Assembly: GCA_002085445.1 (NCBI GenBank)
Contig: NBMI01000032.1
Coordinates: forward strand, 1 to 40,308
DNA: 40,308 bases
Direction of reading: 5' to 3'
Origin: Candidatus Parabeggiatoa sp. nov. 2
Lineage (GTDB): Bacteria > Pseudomonadota > Gammaproteobacteria > Beggiatoales > Beggiatoaceae
The notes beneath the pieces are model-generated. The model was given only the letters and a program-made list of their open reading frames with translations, did no database searches and was not told the origin of the DNA. Positions 1 to 9,184 of the stretch are shown here, piece after piece. Within the stretch, counting starts at the first letter, position 1. Every line of letters begins with the position of its first letter. The position numbers and the translations under genes are program-made.

Positions 1-57
1 TTTCTTGTAGTTAGAATCCTTGTAGTTATTTTATAAAAATCACTGGAGAAAGAAATT

Positions 58-699
58 ATGGGAATTACAGTACATTACAGTGGAAAATTAGCCGAACCTA
101 AAGAGGTAAAGGCCGTTTGTAAAGAGCTAACGGCTATTGCTTTCAAAATGAATTGGGCTTCATTTGCCTCGCTTGATGAAGATTCTGAATTCACCGATGC
201 CACTGTGGTGACACCAGAGCATGAGACACCGCCCAAAGAAGACTTTGCCTTAACCGGTATCACATTGGAGGTACATCCGGACTGTGAAACCCTCATCTTG
301 TATTTCGATCAACATGGCAACCTTTGTCATCCAATGATTATGAGCTTAATTTCAGAAGGCCACTTAAAACCAGAAGATATGGGAGGGTTCGTCAAAACCC
401 ACTATGCTGGGGCCGAAACACATTTTTGGATTGTTGGGCTGCTCAAATATCTCCAGATATTCCATCTACCGGATTTAAAAATAGTAGATGAAGGGCGTTA
501 TTGGGAAACCGGTGACGTAGAAATACTCGAAGAACAAATGGGGGCCATTGACGCGAAAAGTCCAATGATTTCTAATCTACTCGGAACCAACAATGCCGAG
601 GACATTTATCACTATTCACCGGAAAAAATAGCCTGCTGGTTTGCAGAATTGATCGGAAAACCACTCTCAGAAGTCCAAACTTTGGAGTCCAAACTTTAG
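58..699 (+). CDS. Hypothetical protein, 213 aa
   Basis: I do not recognise this family. The start follows a good ribosome binding site (GGAG, about 8 bases before ATG). The product is acidic and soluble, with no signal peptide or membrane segment. The middle part (about residues 60-150) alternates predicted strands and helices and includes LEVHPDCETLILYFD and a His/Trp-rich stretch (THFWIV). The last 60 residues are helical and acidic. It stands alone: about 260 bases of repeat-like spacer separate it from the convergent coaBC-like gene. The stop codon lies just inside a TTTGG/CCAAA palindrome of the kind scattered through the window, so the last few codons may derive from a repeat. The reading frame is intact and the composition matches the neighbours, so I believe it is a real gene. 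Confidence 0.75.
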   Translation: MGITVHYSGKLAEPKEVKAVCKELTAIAFKMNWASFASLDEDSEFTDATVVTPEHETPPKEDFALTGITLEVHPDCETLILYFDQHGNLCHPMIMSLISEGHLKPEDMGGFVKTHYAGAETHFWIVGLLKYLQIFHLPDLKIVDEGRYWETGDVEILEEQMGAIDAKSPMISNLLGTNNAEDIYHYSPEKIACWFAELIGKPLSEVQTLESKL

Positions 700-829
700 T
701 TTGGCAGGAATAAACGGATTGTTAATAACGGCAAACACTTCCAGAGTCCCTTTGTTCATCTATTTATGTCACATAAAATGGGCCAAACCTACGTGTTTAC
801 CCTTTGTGAAGTTATTACACTTCAAGTTA

Positions 830-945
830 GGGAGCAGAAATTTTTAAAACAGCCACTCAACAATCCGTTTATTCCCCTAATCCGTTGTACTAGACTTTTG
901 GAGGTATGGAAACTTTTAGATACTTATGTATAACGATGAGGGCGA
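830..945. repeat. Dispersed repeat, copy 1 (second copy near 17385-17503)
   Basis: This spacer shares an ordered set of words with 17385-17503: ATCCGTTTATT, then ATCCGTTGTACT, then TGTATAACGATGAGG, then GAAACCT. Spacing is similar and the intervening bases have diverged. Shorter reverse-strand pieces (ACAACGGAT...GGAATAAACGGAT) occur near 32790 and 14460. No coding potential is seen. Confidence 0.55.
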
Positions 946-961
946 AACCTAGAGAACAAAA

Positions 962-2212
962 TTACCTTGAGCGCCACACCTCTTCAAAATAATCAGCAAT
1001 TCCAACGGCGATTGCTTGTTTGCCAATAAGCTTTCTCGATTCTCCAATACCCGTGACAAGATGAGCAATTTGTTCGCCATTTGCTCCAACTTCCTCGCCT
1101 CGATTCGCCACAATCGCCGGATATCCTGAATTGAGCCGATGATATGCAATTTCCATCAGCTCGTTATGAGAGATATTTTCTTGATACTTGAACGTCAACA
1201 TAAAAAGATGAGGAAATCGTTTTTTGACTTCATCAATCACCTTCACCGTCGGTATAAGGTTCAGAGACAATTTTTTTCCACTGGGTGTCTTACCAGGTAA
1301 AGTTTTTTCAGGTTTATAATCGGCGACACCCGCAGAAAATATGCCAATGCCATACTCTTTCTGCTCAAGTTCAGCCATTACCTTATAATAATAATCATCG
1401 TAAGTTTTTGCCACCACGTAAGGCAAATGTTTTGGAGGAAGATAGCCACCGTCACCGTGAATAAGAAGCACATCGGCGCCACGCAAATAGAATTCTTCCA
1501 TCATTTTAACACCCAGTTTGCCGCGGAAACGATTGACAATTCTCCGTACATTGTCAATAGGAACAGGTGTCGGCCCGCCGGTGACTAAAATAGGACACCC
1601 TTTAAGAGCCGAAGAACTGCCCGCTCGGCAGACTTCCGCTGTAAGTGTCTTCTCATCGGGAAGATTATGTTTACCATTAGCTTCTCTAGGCGGGATAATT
1701 CGCACGCCCATCGCCTTCAGCTTTTTCAGCGACTCAGTGAGAATGACATTGTGAAGAGAATTATGCATCGTCGGCGCAACCAGTACCTTTGACTTTCCCT
1801 GCTCCATCCGCCCGATAGCTGAACCAAGGGTTGTGGTAATCACACCATCGGCAATGCCAGTCGCCATCTTGTTAATAGTATTATAAGTCGCAGGTGCCAC
1901 CAAAAAGAGATCAAAAGGAGTGGAATCGCTGAGATGTTCCGAATAAGCACTCAGGCGAGTCACAACCGGATTGGTTGTACTCCATTCCAGAGCATCAGTG
2001 GTGGTGTACCGAAGTGCTTCTGAAGAAACGTAAGCCACTACCTCAGCGCCTTGTTGTCGAAGAGAACGTGCGACAAGTGGTGCTTTCATGGCCGCAATCC
2101 CTCCAGTCACCATAAGTGCGACTCGTTTTCCAACTAAATGATTTCCTAAACGAAAAACATCATGATCGCCTAAATCAGAAGGAGGCGGCGGAGTCATATC
2201 CCATTCTTTCAT
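962..2212 (-). CDS. coaBC: CoaBC-like phosphopantothenoylcysteine decarboxylase / phosphopantothenate-cysteine ligase, atypical
   Basis: CoaBC makes 4'-phosphopantetheine for coenzyme A: the C-terminal CoaB half joins cysteine to phosphopantothenate and the N-terminal flavoprotein CoaC half decarboxylates the product. Residues about 25-200 show the flavoprotein pattern: VALMVTGGIAAMKAP, a histidine in YSEHLSD and APATYNTINKMATGIADG. Residues about 208-410 show CoaB features: VTGGPTPVPIDNVRRI, NRFRGKLG, GVADYKPE and VANRGEEV. The length (416 aa) fits CoaBC (about 400). The oddity is that the conserved ACGxxGxGRMxE stretch with the catalytic cysteine of CoaC is not recognisable. In its place is GKHNLPDEKTLTAEVCR, and a GRM occurs earlier in SAIGRMEQ. 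The decarboxylase half may be inactive or may be a divergent paralogue. A second coaBC elsewhere in the genome would settle its role. Confidence 0.7.
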   Translation of the reverse strand: MKEWDMTPPPPSDLGDHDVFRLGNHLVGKRVALMVTGGIAAMKAPLVARSLRQQGAEVVAYVSSEALRYTTTDALEWSTTNPVVTRLSAYSEHLSDSTPFDLFLVAPATYNTINKMATGIADGVITTTLGSAIGRMEQGKSKVLVAPTMHNSLHNVILTESLKKLKAMGVRIIPPREANGKHNLPDEKTLTAEVCRAGSSSALKGCPILVTGGPTPVPIDNVRRIVNRFRGKLGVKMMEEFYLRGADVLLIHGDGGYLPPKHLPYVVAKTYDDYYYKVMAELEQKEYGIGIFSAGVADYKPEKTLPGKTPSGKKLSLNLIPTVKVIDEVKKRFPHLFMLTFKYQENISHNELMEIAYHRLNSGYPAIVANRGEEVGANGEQIAHLVTGIGESRKLIGKQAIAVGIADYFEEVWRSR

Positions 2213-2326
2213 ATCTTATGTCCTTATCAAGTAGAGTGATTTTTATATTTATACTCACCTAATGCGAATCAAAGGTTAAATTGAATCTGATAAAATCAAT
2301 AACTTATAATGAAAGTCATTTTATTC

Positions 2327-2619
2327 TATCGATATTCGCATTCCATGTAGTTAGGTTCTGATTTGGGGGCCATAAAACGTTTTGAATGTTTTTAAATTAA
2401 GTCATGGCCCACAATTGAAATTCTTCAACACAGAGACACGGACAGTGAACTTGAAAATTTTATAGATATACTTTGCACCAATTGCGCTTTTGTCATTTCG
2501 ACGTTAGGTTTATTTATATCGATATTCGCATTCCATGTAGTCATGTTCTGATTTGGGGGCCATAAAACGTTTTGAAGGTTTTTAAATTAAGTCATGGCCC
2601 ACAATTCAAATTCTTCAAC
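2327..2619. repeat. Two ~102-bp direct repeats, each holding a GGGGGCCATAA palindromic element
   Basis: Positions 2327-2429 and 2517-2619 are nearly identical, from TATCGATATTCGCATTCC to TTCTTCAAC, 190 bases apart. Each contains GGGGGCCATAAAACG...TTAAGTCATGGCCC (2365-2410 and 2555-2600), a member of the dispersed GGGCCATA hairpin family also seen at 6333, 10391, 19191, 25587 and 36349. The 88 bases between them contain TATACTTTGCACCA...TTTTGTCATTTCGAC, which recurs at 34137. The 702-base gap 2213-2914 has no convincing gene. Confidence 0.8.
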
Positions 2620-2637
2620 TTTAGTTTGGCAGTACCA

Positions 2638-2850
2638 GCCAAAAAGCTCAAGTAGGCTAAAGCCTACTAAGTACTCTCTTCTCTTGCAGTGCCCTTCAGG
2701 GTACTTAAGCTTTCAGACAATTGTTCAGGCTAAAGTTTTTCTCCGAAAAACTTTAGCCTGAATAGCTGTTGGCTGAGTGGTACTGGGACTTCCGCTTTCC
2801 AGCATTAGGGCACATAACGAGCTGTAATAGTCGCTGAAGCGACTACTACA
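2638..2850. repeat. Hairpin-rich repeat element with a perfect 18-bp stem
   Basis: The stretch holds GCTAAAGCCTACT, then GTGCCCTTCAGGGTAC, then an 18-bp perfect inverted repeat with a 3-base loop (arms 2724-2741 and 2745-2762, TTCAGGCTAAAGTTTTTC in the left arm), and a TAGTCGCTGAAGCGACTA palindrome near 2829. A related element (GTGCCCTTTAGGGCACTTGA...TTTTAGACAA) lies at 12805-12930 before the 3' end of murE. The strong hairpin lies downstream of clpB (minus strand) and could act as an RNA stem, but it has no clear U-run. Confidence 0.65.
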
Positions 2851-2914
2851 AACAGGACAAACCTTGGAAGTTTTCCCGCGCCAGCCATTTATCTGTCTGA
2901 AAAACTATCGCTCC

Positions 2915-5533
2915 CTAAGCCGCCTGAGCTTCAATAATCTTACTAAACTGCATTATCTCATGTCGCCAATCGATATCGATAGTGTCTCCCGGCCCAAATT
3001 TGCCCCTTAAAATTTCTTGGGCTAACGGGTTTTCTAAGCCGTGTTGAATGGCGCGTTTGAGTGGGCGTGCGCCATAAACCGGATCATAACCCGCTTCTCC
3101 AAGGCTGTCTAAAGCAGTCTCGCTGACAACCAAGCCGATATTTTGCGTTTGTAAGCGTTTACGCAAGTAATCAAGTTGCAAGCAGGCAATGGCACGAATC
3201 TGAGCTTTGCCCAGCGGGTGAAATACGACGACGTCATCAATCCGGTTGATAAATTCGGGGCGGAATTTTTGCCCAACAATTTCCATGACGGCATCTTTCA
3301 TTTTGTAGTAGTTTTGTTCTTCGGAGATTTCTGGGAATTTTTTTTCCGTCATCTCTTGGATTAATTGGGAACCCAGATTGGAAGTCATCACAATCACAGT
3401 GTTGCGAAAATCGACCGTCCGGCCTTGTCCATCCGTTAAACGTCCATCGTCTAGCACTTGCAGCAACACGCCGAAAACATCGGGGTGCGCTTTTTCCACT
3501 TCATCCAGTAGAATCACCGAATAAGGCCGGCGCCGTATTGCTTCCGTTAAGTAGCCGCCTTCTTCGTAGCCCACATAGCCGGGCGGCGCACCAATGAGAC
3601 GGGCAACCGAGTGTTTTTCCATAAACTCGGACATGTCAAGCCGTACCATCGCCTCATCGGTATCGAATAGGAAGTCAGCCAAAGCTTTGCACAGCTCCGT
3701 TTTACCTACGCCCGTCGGCCCTAAGAATAAGAAGGAACCATTGGGCCGTTTAGGATCCGCTAACCCGGCGCGAGAGCGACGGATGGCATTGGCAACCGAG
3801 TGTACCGCTTCTTCTTGTCCAACCACGCGCTGATGGATAGCCTCTTCCATGCGGAGCAGTTTGTCGCGTTCTCCTTCCAGCATTTTGCTGACGGGAATGC
3901 CGGTCCATTTTGAGACCACGTCGGCAATTTCTTCATCAGTGACAGCATTGCGTAACAATTGCAGGTTTTGTTGTTCAACTTGGGCCGCAGATGCCAGTTG
4001 TTTTTCCAAGGTGGGAATACGTTCATATTGCAGTTTTGCCATCTGCTCTAAATCATTGGCACGAGTGGCGGTTTCTAGTGCTAAACTGGCTTGTTCCAGT
4101 TCTTCTTTAATCTTGCTGGTATCTTGGACACTGGCCTTTTCGGCCCGCCAGAGTTCATTCAAGTCGGCCAGTTCGTGTTCTAACGTATTGATTTCACTGG
4201 CAAGTTTTTCGAGACGCTGTTTTGAGGCTTTATCCTTTTCTTTTTTCATCGCCTCGCGCTCGATTTTGAGTTGAATCAAACGACGATCTAGTTTGTCGAT
4301 GTGTTCTGGTTTGGAGTCAATCTCCATGCGAATGCGACTGGCCGCTTCGTCAACTAAGTCAATGGCTTTGTCGGGCAATTGCCTATCAGTAATATAGCGG
4401 TGCGAAAGCGTGGCCGCTGCCACAATAGCCGGATCGGTAATGTCTACGCCATGATGGACTTCATAGCGTTTTTTGAGGCCGCGCAAAATGGCGATAGTGT
4501 CTTCAACATTGGGTTCATCCACTAAGACTTTTTGGAAGCGTCGCTCTAGGGCGCCGTCTTTTTCAAGGTATTTGCGGTATTCGTCCAACGTGGTTGCGCC
4601 GACACAGTGCAATTCGCCGCGTGCTAGGGCCGGTTTCAGCATATTGCCAGCATCCATCGCACCTTCGGCTTTGCCCGCGCCTACCATGGTGTGCAGTTCA
4701 TCTATAAATAAGATGATTTGCCCTTCTTGTTTGGCTAAGTCCTTCAGTACCGCCTTTAGGCGTTCTTCAAATTCACCGCGATACTTGGCACCTGCAATTA
4801 ACGCGCCCATGTCTAGGGCCAGTAAGCGTTTGTTTTTTATGCCTTCTGGCACTTCGCTATTGACGATGCGTTGAGCTAAGCCTTCCACAATCGAAGTCTT
4901 GCCAGTGCCAGGCTCACCAATTAACACCGGATTGTTTTTAGTGCGGCGTTGCAACACTTGCACAACGCGGCGAATTTCATCGTCGCGCCCAATCACCGGA
5001 TCTAATTTACCTTGTAGGGCCAGTTCCGTTAAATCAATGGTATATTTTTCAAGGGCTTGGCGTAAATTTTCGGCGTTGGGATCATTGACTTGTTGTCCAC
5101 CGCGCATTTGCTTGATGGCTTGTTCCAGCGAGGCTTTGTTAGCGCCGGCTTGACGCAGTAAGTTACCAATGGTGCCTTTATCTTCTACGGCCGCCAAGAT
5201 AAATAATTCACTGGGAATATATTGGTCATTGTGTTGCTGTGCCAGTTTGTCACTGATATTTAACAAGCGGTTTAAGTCATTAGAGACATGCACTTCACCG
5301 TGATGGCCGCTGATTTTAGGCATTTGTTCTAAGGCCTCAGTCAAGCCGGGGCGGATTTGATTGACATTGGCACCGGCACGCGCCAGTAATTGACTGACAC
5401 CGCTATCTGTTTGATTGAGCATGGCTAAAAGTACATGCGCGGGCTCAATAAAACGGTGATCACGTCCGACGGCGAGACTTTGTGCTTGGGTTAAGGCTTG
5501 TTGAAATTTGGTGGTTAATTTTTCCAGGTTCAT
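2915..5533 (-). CDS. clpB: ClpB disaggregase (AAA+ chaperone)
   Basis: ClpB is a hexameric cytoplasmic ATPase that pulls apart aggregated proteins together with DnaK. All domains are present in order: N-terminal Clp repeats (about 1-145), NBD1 with Walker A GEPGTGKT (206-213) and FIDELHTM, a coiled-coil middle domain (about 410-525), and NBD2 with Walker A GPTGVGKT (605-612) and a [11 protein letters not shown] pore loop. The P-loops lie at the E. coli positions. The length (872 aa) is slightly above E. coli's 857 because of a longer tail. There is no tripeptide for ClpP binding, as expected of ClpB. The gene stands alone. No strong Shine-Dalgarno precedes the ATG, and I could not find a convincing heat-shock (sigma-32) promoter in the duplicated sequence upstream. 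Confidence 0.98.
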   Translation of the reverse strand: MNLEKLTTKFQQALTQAQSLAVGRDHRFIEPAHVLLAMLNQTDSGVSQLLARAGANVNQIRPGLTEALEQMPKISGHHGEVHVSNDLNRLLNISDKLAQQHNDQYIPSELFILAAVEDKGTIGNLLRQAGANKASLEQAIKQMRGGQQVNDPNAENLRQALEKYTIDLTELALQGKLDPVIGRDDEIRRVVQVLQRRTKNNPVLIGEPGTGKTSIVEGLAQRIVNSEVPEGIKNKRLLALDMGALIAGAKYRGEFEERLKAVLKDLAKQEGQIILFIDELHTMVGAGKAEGAMDAGNMLKPALARGELHCVGATTLDEYRKYLEKDGALERRFQKVLVDEPNVEDTIAILRGLKKRYEVHHGVDITDPAIVAAATLSHRYITDRQLPDKAIDLVDEAASRIRMEIDSKPEHIDKLDRRLIQLKIEREAMKKEKDKASKQRLEKLASEINTLEHELADLNELWRAEKASVQDTSKIKEELEQASLALETATRANDLEQMAKLQYERIPTLEKQLASAAQVEQQNLQLLRNAVTDEEIADVVSKWTGIPVSKMLEGERDKLLRMEEAIHQRVVGQEEAVHSVANAIRRSRAGLADPKRPNGSFLFLGPTGVGKTELCKALADFLFDTDEAMVRLDMSEFMEKHSVARLIGAPPGYVGYEEGGYLTEAIRRRPYSVILLDEVEKAHPDVFGVLLQVLDDGRLTDGQGRTVDFRNTVIVMTSNLGSQLIQEMTEKKFPEISEEQNYYKMKDAVMEIVGQKFRPEFINRIDDVVVFHPLGKAQIRAIACLQLDYLRKRLQTQNIGLVVSETALDSLGEAGYDPVYGARPLKRAIQHGLENPLAQEILRGKFGPGDTIDIDWRHEIMQFSKIIEAQAA

Positions 5534-5537
5534 TTGG

Positions 5538-5745
5538 GTCTATGCCCTGGCCCTTGTTTTTTATCCGTAGTGCCCCAAAACGTCTGAATGACGGAGAGTT
5601 GATTTCTAGTGGTCAAAAATAGGGACAAACGTGTTCAAAAGCTTTTTGTGTGATTTTGGTCTTACATGTAAGGATTGATTGAATCAAATCAAGTCTATGC
5701 CCTGGCCCTTGTTTTTTATCCGTAGTGCCCCAAAACGTCTGAATG
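5538..5745. repeat. 54-bp direct repeat upstream of clpB
   Basis: A 54-base word beginning GTCTATGCCCTGGCCC and ending CGTCTGAATGA occurs at 5538-5591 and 5692-5745, essentially identical and 154 bases apart. The first copy touches the clpB start region, so the segment holding the clpB 5' leader appears to have been duplicated. Confidence 0.85.
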
Positions 5746-5826
5746 ATGGCGGCAACCAGCTTGGATGAATCGTGAACTAAGCCGTGATCACTTTTGATCA
5801 CAAATTAGATAGCAGTTCAACGAATG

Positions 5827-5935
5827 GCTAACTGATAGTACAACGGATTACGCGCTAATAGTGCAACGAATTGCGCGGATAAACGAATATAACTGATAAC
5901 TGATAACTTAATACGGATAACTGATAACTTAACAG
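5827..5935. repeat. TAACTGA heptamer repeats
   Basis: TAACTGA units, several in direct tandem (5890-5925), alternate with TAACTTA variants. Tandem TAACTGA repeats between genes have been reported as abundant in marine Beggiatoaceae. Other clusters in this window lie at 10286, 22862, 25864 and 36122. Confidence 0.8.
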
Positions 5936-5965
5936 TGATCACTGAACACAGATCATTGAAAACGT

Positions 5966-6656
5966 GAGGCCTGTTGTCGGTTTTGGATTGCCGAGCCAAT
6001 CGATGAGACAAATTTGTTGCACAAGCGTCGGCTGTGAAATGAATCTAACCAAATTCGTGGGCTTTAGCGGCATTTGCCAGCCAATCGCCACAGTGGGCGA
6101 CGCTGAAAAATCTCATCCGGGGGCCTTGTTTTAAAATAGACACACTGCTAATATGCGCCCCCACTTTTTAACGTGATATCAAACGAGAGGCCGATAAACG
6201 ACTATAACTGATCACTGAAAAATGATCACGTTTGGCAGCCGCCGCTGTCGTCTGACTGAAGTTTGGCAAAGTAGTGATACGCGGGCCTATTATTGACCTA
6301 TTTTTTTGCGGGTTATTTGGACTGTCTTGTTTGAGGGCCATAGAGTGCTTTGAATGTTTTCAAATTAAGTTATGGCCCTCAGTCGCGCTTTAAGGGAGAG
6401 AGTTTTTGTAGGTGTTTTTTTGCTGGAGGCCGGTTGTCGATTTTGGATTGCCTAGCCAATCAATAAGACAATATTGTTGCACAAGCGCCGGCTGTAAAAT
6501 GAATCTACCCAAATTCGTCGTGGGCTTTAGCGGCATTTGCCAGTCAATCGCCACAGTAAGCAACGCTGAAAAATGTCATCCGGGGGCCTTGTTTTAAAAT
6601 AGACACAGTGCTGCTAAAATGCGCCCTCACTTTTTAACGTGAACTCAAACAAGAGG
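5966..6656. repeat. Two ~225-bp direct repeats; the second forms the 5' leader of the dynamin gene
   Basis: Positions 5966-6190 and 6425-6656 are diverged copies (GAGGC, GGATTGCC, AGCCAATC, TTGTTGCACAAGCG, TTTAGCGGCATTTGCCAG, CCGGGGGCCTTGTTTTAAAA, CTTTTTAACGTGA). The second ends five bases before the ATG of the dynamin gene, so it carries that gene's leader and probably its promoter: copy 1 reads TTGTTT-17-TAATAT, while copy 2 has a 3-base insertion near the -10. The 5.5-6.7 kb spacer has no convincing gene. Confidence 0.8.
6333..6380 (+). repeat. GGGCCATA palindromic repeat element
   Basis: GAGGGCCATA at 6333-6342 pairs with TATGGCCCTC at 6371-6380. The loop contains the family's TTTGAATGTTTTCAAATTAAG. 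Flanking words GGTTATTTGGACT (upstream) and GTAGGTGTTTT (downstream) are shared with other copies, so the repeated unit is about 110 bases rather than the hairpin alone. Confidence 0.8.
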
Positions 6657-6661
6657 CAATT

Positions 6662-8815
6662 ATGCCAGACACTGAATACACGAAAATACTCAACCATTTT
6701 GAGAAGATATTTGATGCCTATCAAAATGTTGTACCGTATTTGGGCAAGGAGGACTTGCCTGATCATTTTAAGTCTTATGTCCGAGACAAAGAATCTTGGA
6801 TTAATCGGCTCAAGTCTCCTGAATTTCCAGTGGCTTTTCTCGGCAGTTTTTCGGCCGGAAAGTCAATGGTCATCAATGCCATTCTTGGCAGAAATCTGCT
6901 GCCTGAAGCGACTAAATCCTTTACGGCCATTCCTACTCATGTGAAAAAAGGGGATAAAGACTACGCCGTCATTCATTATCTGGGTGAGACAGAAAGACGA
7001 GAACTCAGAAACCTTTATATTGAGGAAATCTCCAAAGATTTGGTAAAAAATCGTGAAGACATTTCACAACTCGTCGAATTGGATGATCAAAAACTCATCG
7101 ACACACTTCAAAGCGACATAGCTGAAGTCGTGAAAACCTCAAATAGACCTTTTAATAAAGGCAAGTTCTTTGATGAACTCAAAACCCTGATTACAAAAGG
7201 TAATGCTTTCCAAGGAGAAACCAAGGAAATCCAACTTTCCGATCTGCCTAAATACGTGACTGAAAATACCGAAAACAGAGATATTTTGTTTATAGACAAA
7301 GTGGAAGTGTATCTTTCCGAAACCAATCTCTCTGAAGAAGGCGTTGTGTTAGTGGATTTACCGGGTTTAGGTGTCGTCAATCCACGACATAAAAAGATTA
7401 CCCAATCTTACGTGGAAAAGGATGCCAAAGCCTTTGTGATCACGACAATTGTCTTAAAGCTGCTTGAAGGTGAGGAAATTGATTTATTGGATGAAATCCA
7501 TCAACAAAGGCCAGAAGTTTTACAAAAGGCCTTTTGGGTCATCAACCAATGGGATACCGCTGGCGAAAAACAGAGAAAAGAGGCCAACAACAATTTTGAT
7601 GCGAAAGTGAAAGAGCATCAATTTGAGGTAAATGATGATCGCGTCGTAAAAGTCACGGCCTTGAATTATTTACTTTTGAAGCTCATTAGCGAAGACAAAC
7701 TGAAAGGCAGTGGGCTGGAAGGACATCTTGATATTTTAAAAAAGTTGGTCGGAGAAGTGCCGTCTTCTGAAAAAGCTCAGGCGTTAATCAGCTCAATAGA
7801 GGAAGTCCGCGATTTCGTCAAATTGAAAGACGACTTACTGGCCTACTTAGGAACGACAGCTAAAAAGGAATTCCTTGACGAAGCCAAACGCGCCTGTCGT
7901 GACTTATCAGGCAAACTGCTTGACAAATTGAGACCTCATTACAAAGAACCGACTGAAGGTAAAGAAAGTTTCAAGGACTTTCTGATCAGAAGAGAAACCG
8001 AGAAAAGAGCGGCCAAAATCTTGAATGATGTGGACAAGATTGTCACCCAAAAAATCCGAGAAGGGGCCATACGGACGGTCAGTTCACCAGAATTTGTCTT
8101 CTGGGCCGACGAAACACAGCGGGAATTTGAAACCAAGGTTACCGGGGCGGTGAATGAGCTCAATAGACAGGAAATCCAAGATGATTTAATAGAAGGCCTT
8201 GATATCAAACAAAATTTGGCAAGATTGCCTCAAAAATTGGAGGAAAGATTATCTATCTCCAAACTGTTCCGAGAAAACGTGCAGTCATTGATGCAAGAGA
8301 AAGTTATTCAAGCGTTTTCTCATCAATTGCTTGATGACTTGAAAGACAGCAATTCTCTGCCTGACGAGGTTTTGAACCTGCTGAATGACAAATTAGGTGA
8401 CAGAGATTTGATAGCCAGAGCCAAAGGACATTGCGATGTCTTGTTGTCAGGTTATGGAGATACCCTCCAGTCTTTAGGGACTGAAATGGCGCAACAATCA
8501 TTCAGTGATAACAAGAAGCGGGATAAGATTATCGAAGAAGCTTTGGGCCTACATGGGAAAAAGATGATCGAGTTTATACGGAACAAACAAACCGAAGTCA
8601 ATGAACATACAAAAATGGGTATCAAAAATTACTTCGAGGAACTGGCGGAAGTGCTTTTGGAACTGTTTGAGGAGAAGCGATTTGATATCAACGAAGATAT
8701 CAGAAGAAGAGTGACTTCAAACCTTGAAGAAGAATTGGGGCCTGAATTGAAAAAGCAAGCAGCCGTCAATAAGGCCTATAATACACTGGCTGACGTGAGA
8801 ACCAGTTGCCAATAG
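6662..8815 (+). CDS. Dynamin-like large GTPase
   Basis: Bacterial dynamin-like proteins use GTP to remodel or protect membranes. The G domain is complete: G1 P-loop GSFSAGKS (61-68), a threonine-bearing switch I around FTAIPTHV (87-94), G3 DLPG (232-235) and G4 NQWD (295-298). After residue 380 the protein is almost wholly helical and charged, as expected of the dynamin middle and effector stalk. I see no transmembrane segment or lipid-binding hydrophobic tip, so membrane contact, if any, would be through an amphipathic region. At 717 aa the length is typical. The start has a plausible site (AAGAGG, 6-7 bases before ATG). Bacterial dynamins often occur as adjacent pairs; this one is single, with mraY convergent downstream. 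Its exact role is not determinable from sequence. Confidence 0.88.
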   Translation: MPDTEYTKILNHFEKIFDAYQNVVPYLGKEDLPDHFKSYVRDKESWINRLKSPEFPVAFLGSFSAGKSMVINAILGRNLLPEATKSFTAIPTHVKKGDKDYAVIHYLGETERRELRNLYIEEISKDLVKNREDISQLVELDDQKLIDTLQSDIAEVVKTSNRPFNKGKFFDELKTLITKGNAFQGETKEIQLSDLPKYVTENTENRDILFIDKVEVYLSETNLSEEGVVLVDLPGLGVVNPRHKKITQSYVEKDAKAFVITTIVLKLLEGEEIDLLDEIHQQRPEVLQKAFWVINQWDTAGEKQRKEANNNFDAKVKEHQFEVNDDRVVKVTALNYLLLKLISEDKLKGSGLEGHLDILKKLVGEVPSSEKAQALISSIEEVRDFVKLKDDLLAYLGTTAKKEFLDEAKRACRDLSGKLLDKLRPHYKEPTEGKESFKDFLIRRETEKRAAKILNDVDKIVTQKIREGAIRTVSSPEFVFWADETQREFETKVTGAVNELNRQEIQDDLIEGLDIKQNLARLPQKLEERLSISKLFRENVQSLMQEKVIQAFSHQLLDDLKDSNSLPDEVLNLLNDKLGDRDLIARAKGHCDVLLSGYGDTLQSLGTEMAQQSFSDNKKRDKIIEEALGLHGKKMIEFIRNKQTEVNEHTKMGIKNYFEELAEVLLELFEEKRFDINEDIRRRVTSNLEEELGPELKKQAAVNKAYNTLADVRTSCQ

Positions 8816-8868
8816 ACTTAGTTTGTAGTAGGCGATTTATCGCCTGAAACTGTTAAAAGTTTTAGTTT

Positions 8869-8985
8869 ATAGATATTTTCAGAAAAATAACTTCAAAAAG
8901 CCAATAGTGAATAAATAGACGTCCAAGATAAATCTTGGACTCCGGATGATTGAGACGTCCAAGATAAATCTTGGACTCCGGATGA
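8869..8985. repeat. Partial 90-bp inverted-repeat element and two copies of a GTCCAAGAT palindrome
   Basis: Positions 8869-8903 match the left half of the terminal-inverted-repeat element seen whole at 19030-19119 and 30541-30634. Positions 8918-8949 and 8954-8985 are identical 32-base repeats, each holding the perfect palindrome GTCCAAGATAAATCTTGGAC followed by TCCGGATGA. The same palindrome occurs twice at 34319-34363. Confidence 0.75.
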
Positions 8986-9029
8986 AATCTAGGGCTATTC
9001 ACGAAAGAAAATAATTATCTTAAAATCTA

Positions 9030-9179
9030 TAGCTAGGGCACTGGGGCCCTTAAATGGGAACGCTATAAAATCAATCGGTTACAATGAACTTGGAAAAGGT
9101 TCTAAGTTATTGATTATCTGTTGATTGACGAATAACTATTAGAAGATTATCCCATTGAACGGCCCCAGTGCCATAGCTA
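9030..9179. mobile_element. 150-bp MITE-like element with 29-bp terminal inverted repeats
   Basis: The left end (9030-9058, TAGCTAGGGCACTGGGGCCC...) and the reverse complement of the right end (9151-9179, TAGCTATGGCACTGGGGCCG...) agree at 26 of 29 bases, with ATGGG inside both. The interior is AT-rich and non-coding. The right end stops five bases before the mraY stop codon. No clear target-site duplication is visible, so a transposon-derived origin is an inference. Confidence 0.6.
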
Positions 9180-9184
9180 GCGAT

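Noticed and set aside
5534..5680. Heat-shock (sigma-32) promoter for clpB
   Set aside because: A CTTTTGAA with CCCTATTT is present on the minus strand, but the spacing is far too short for sigma-32.
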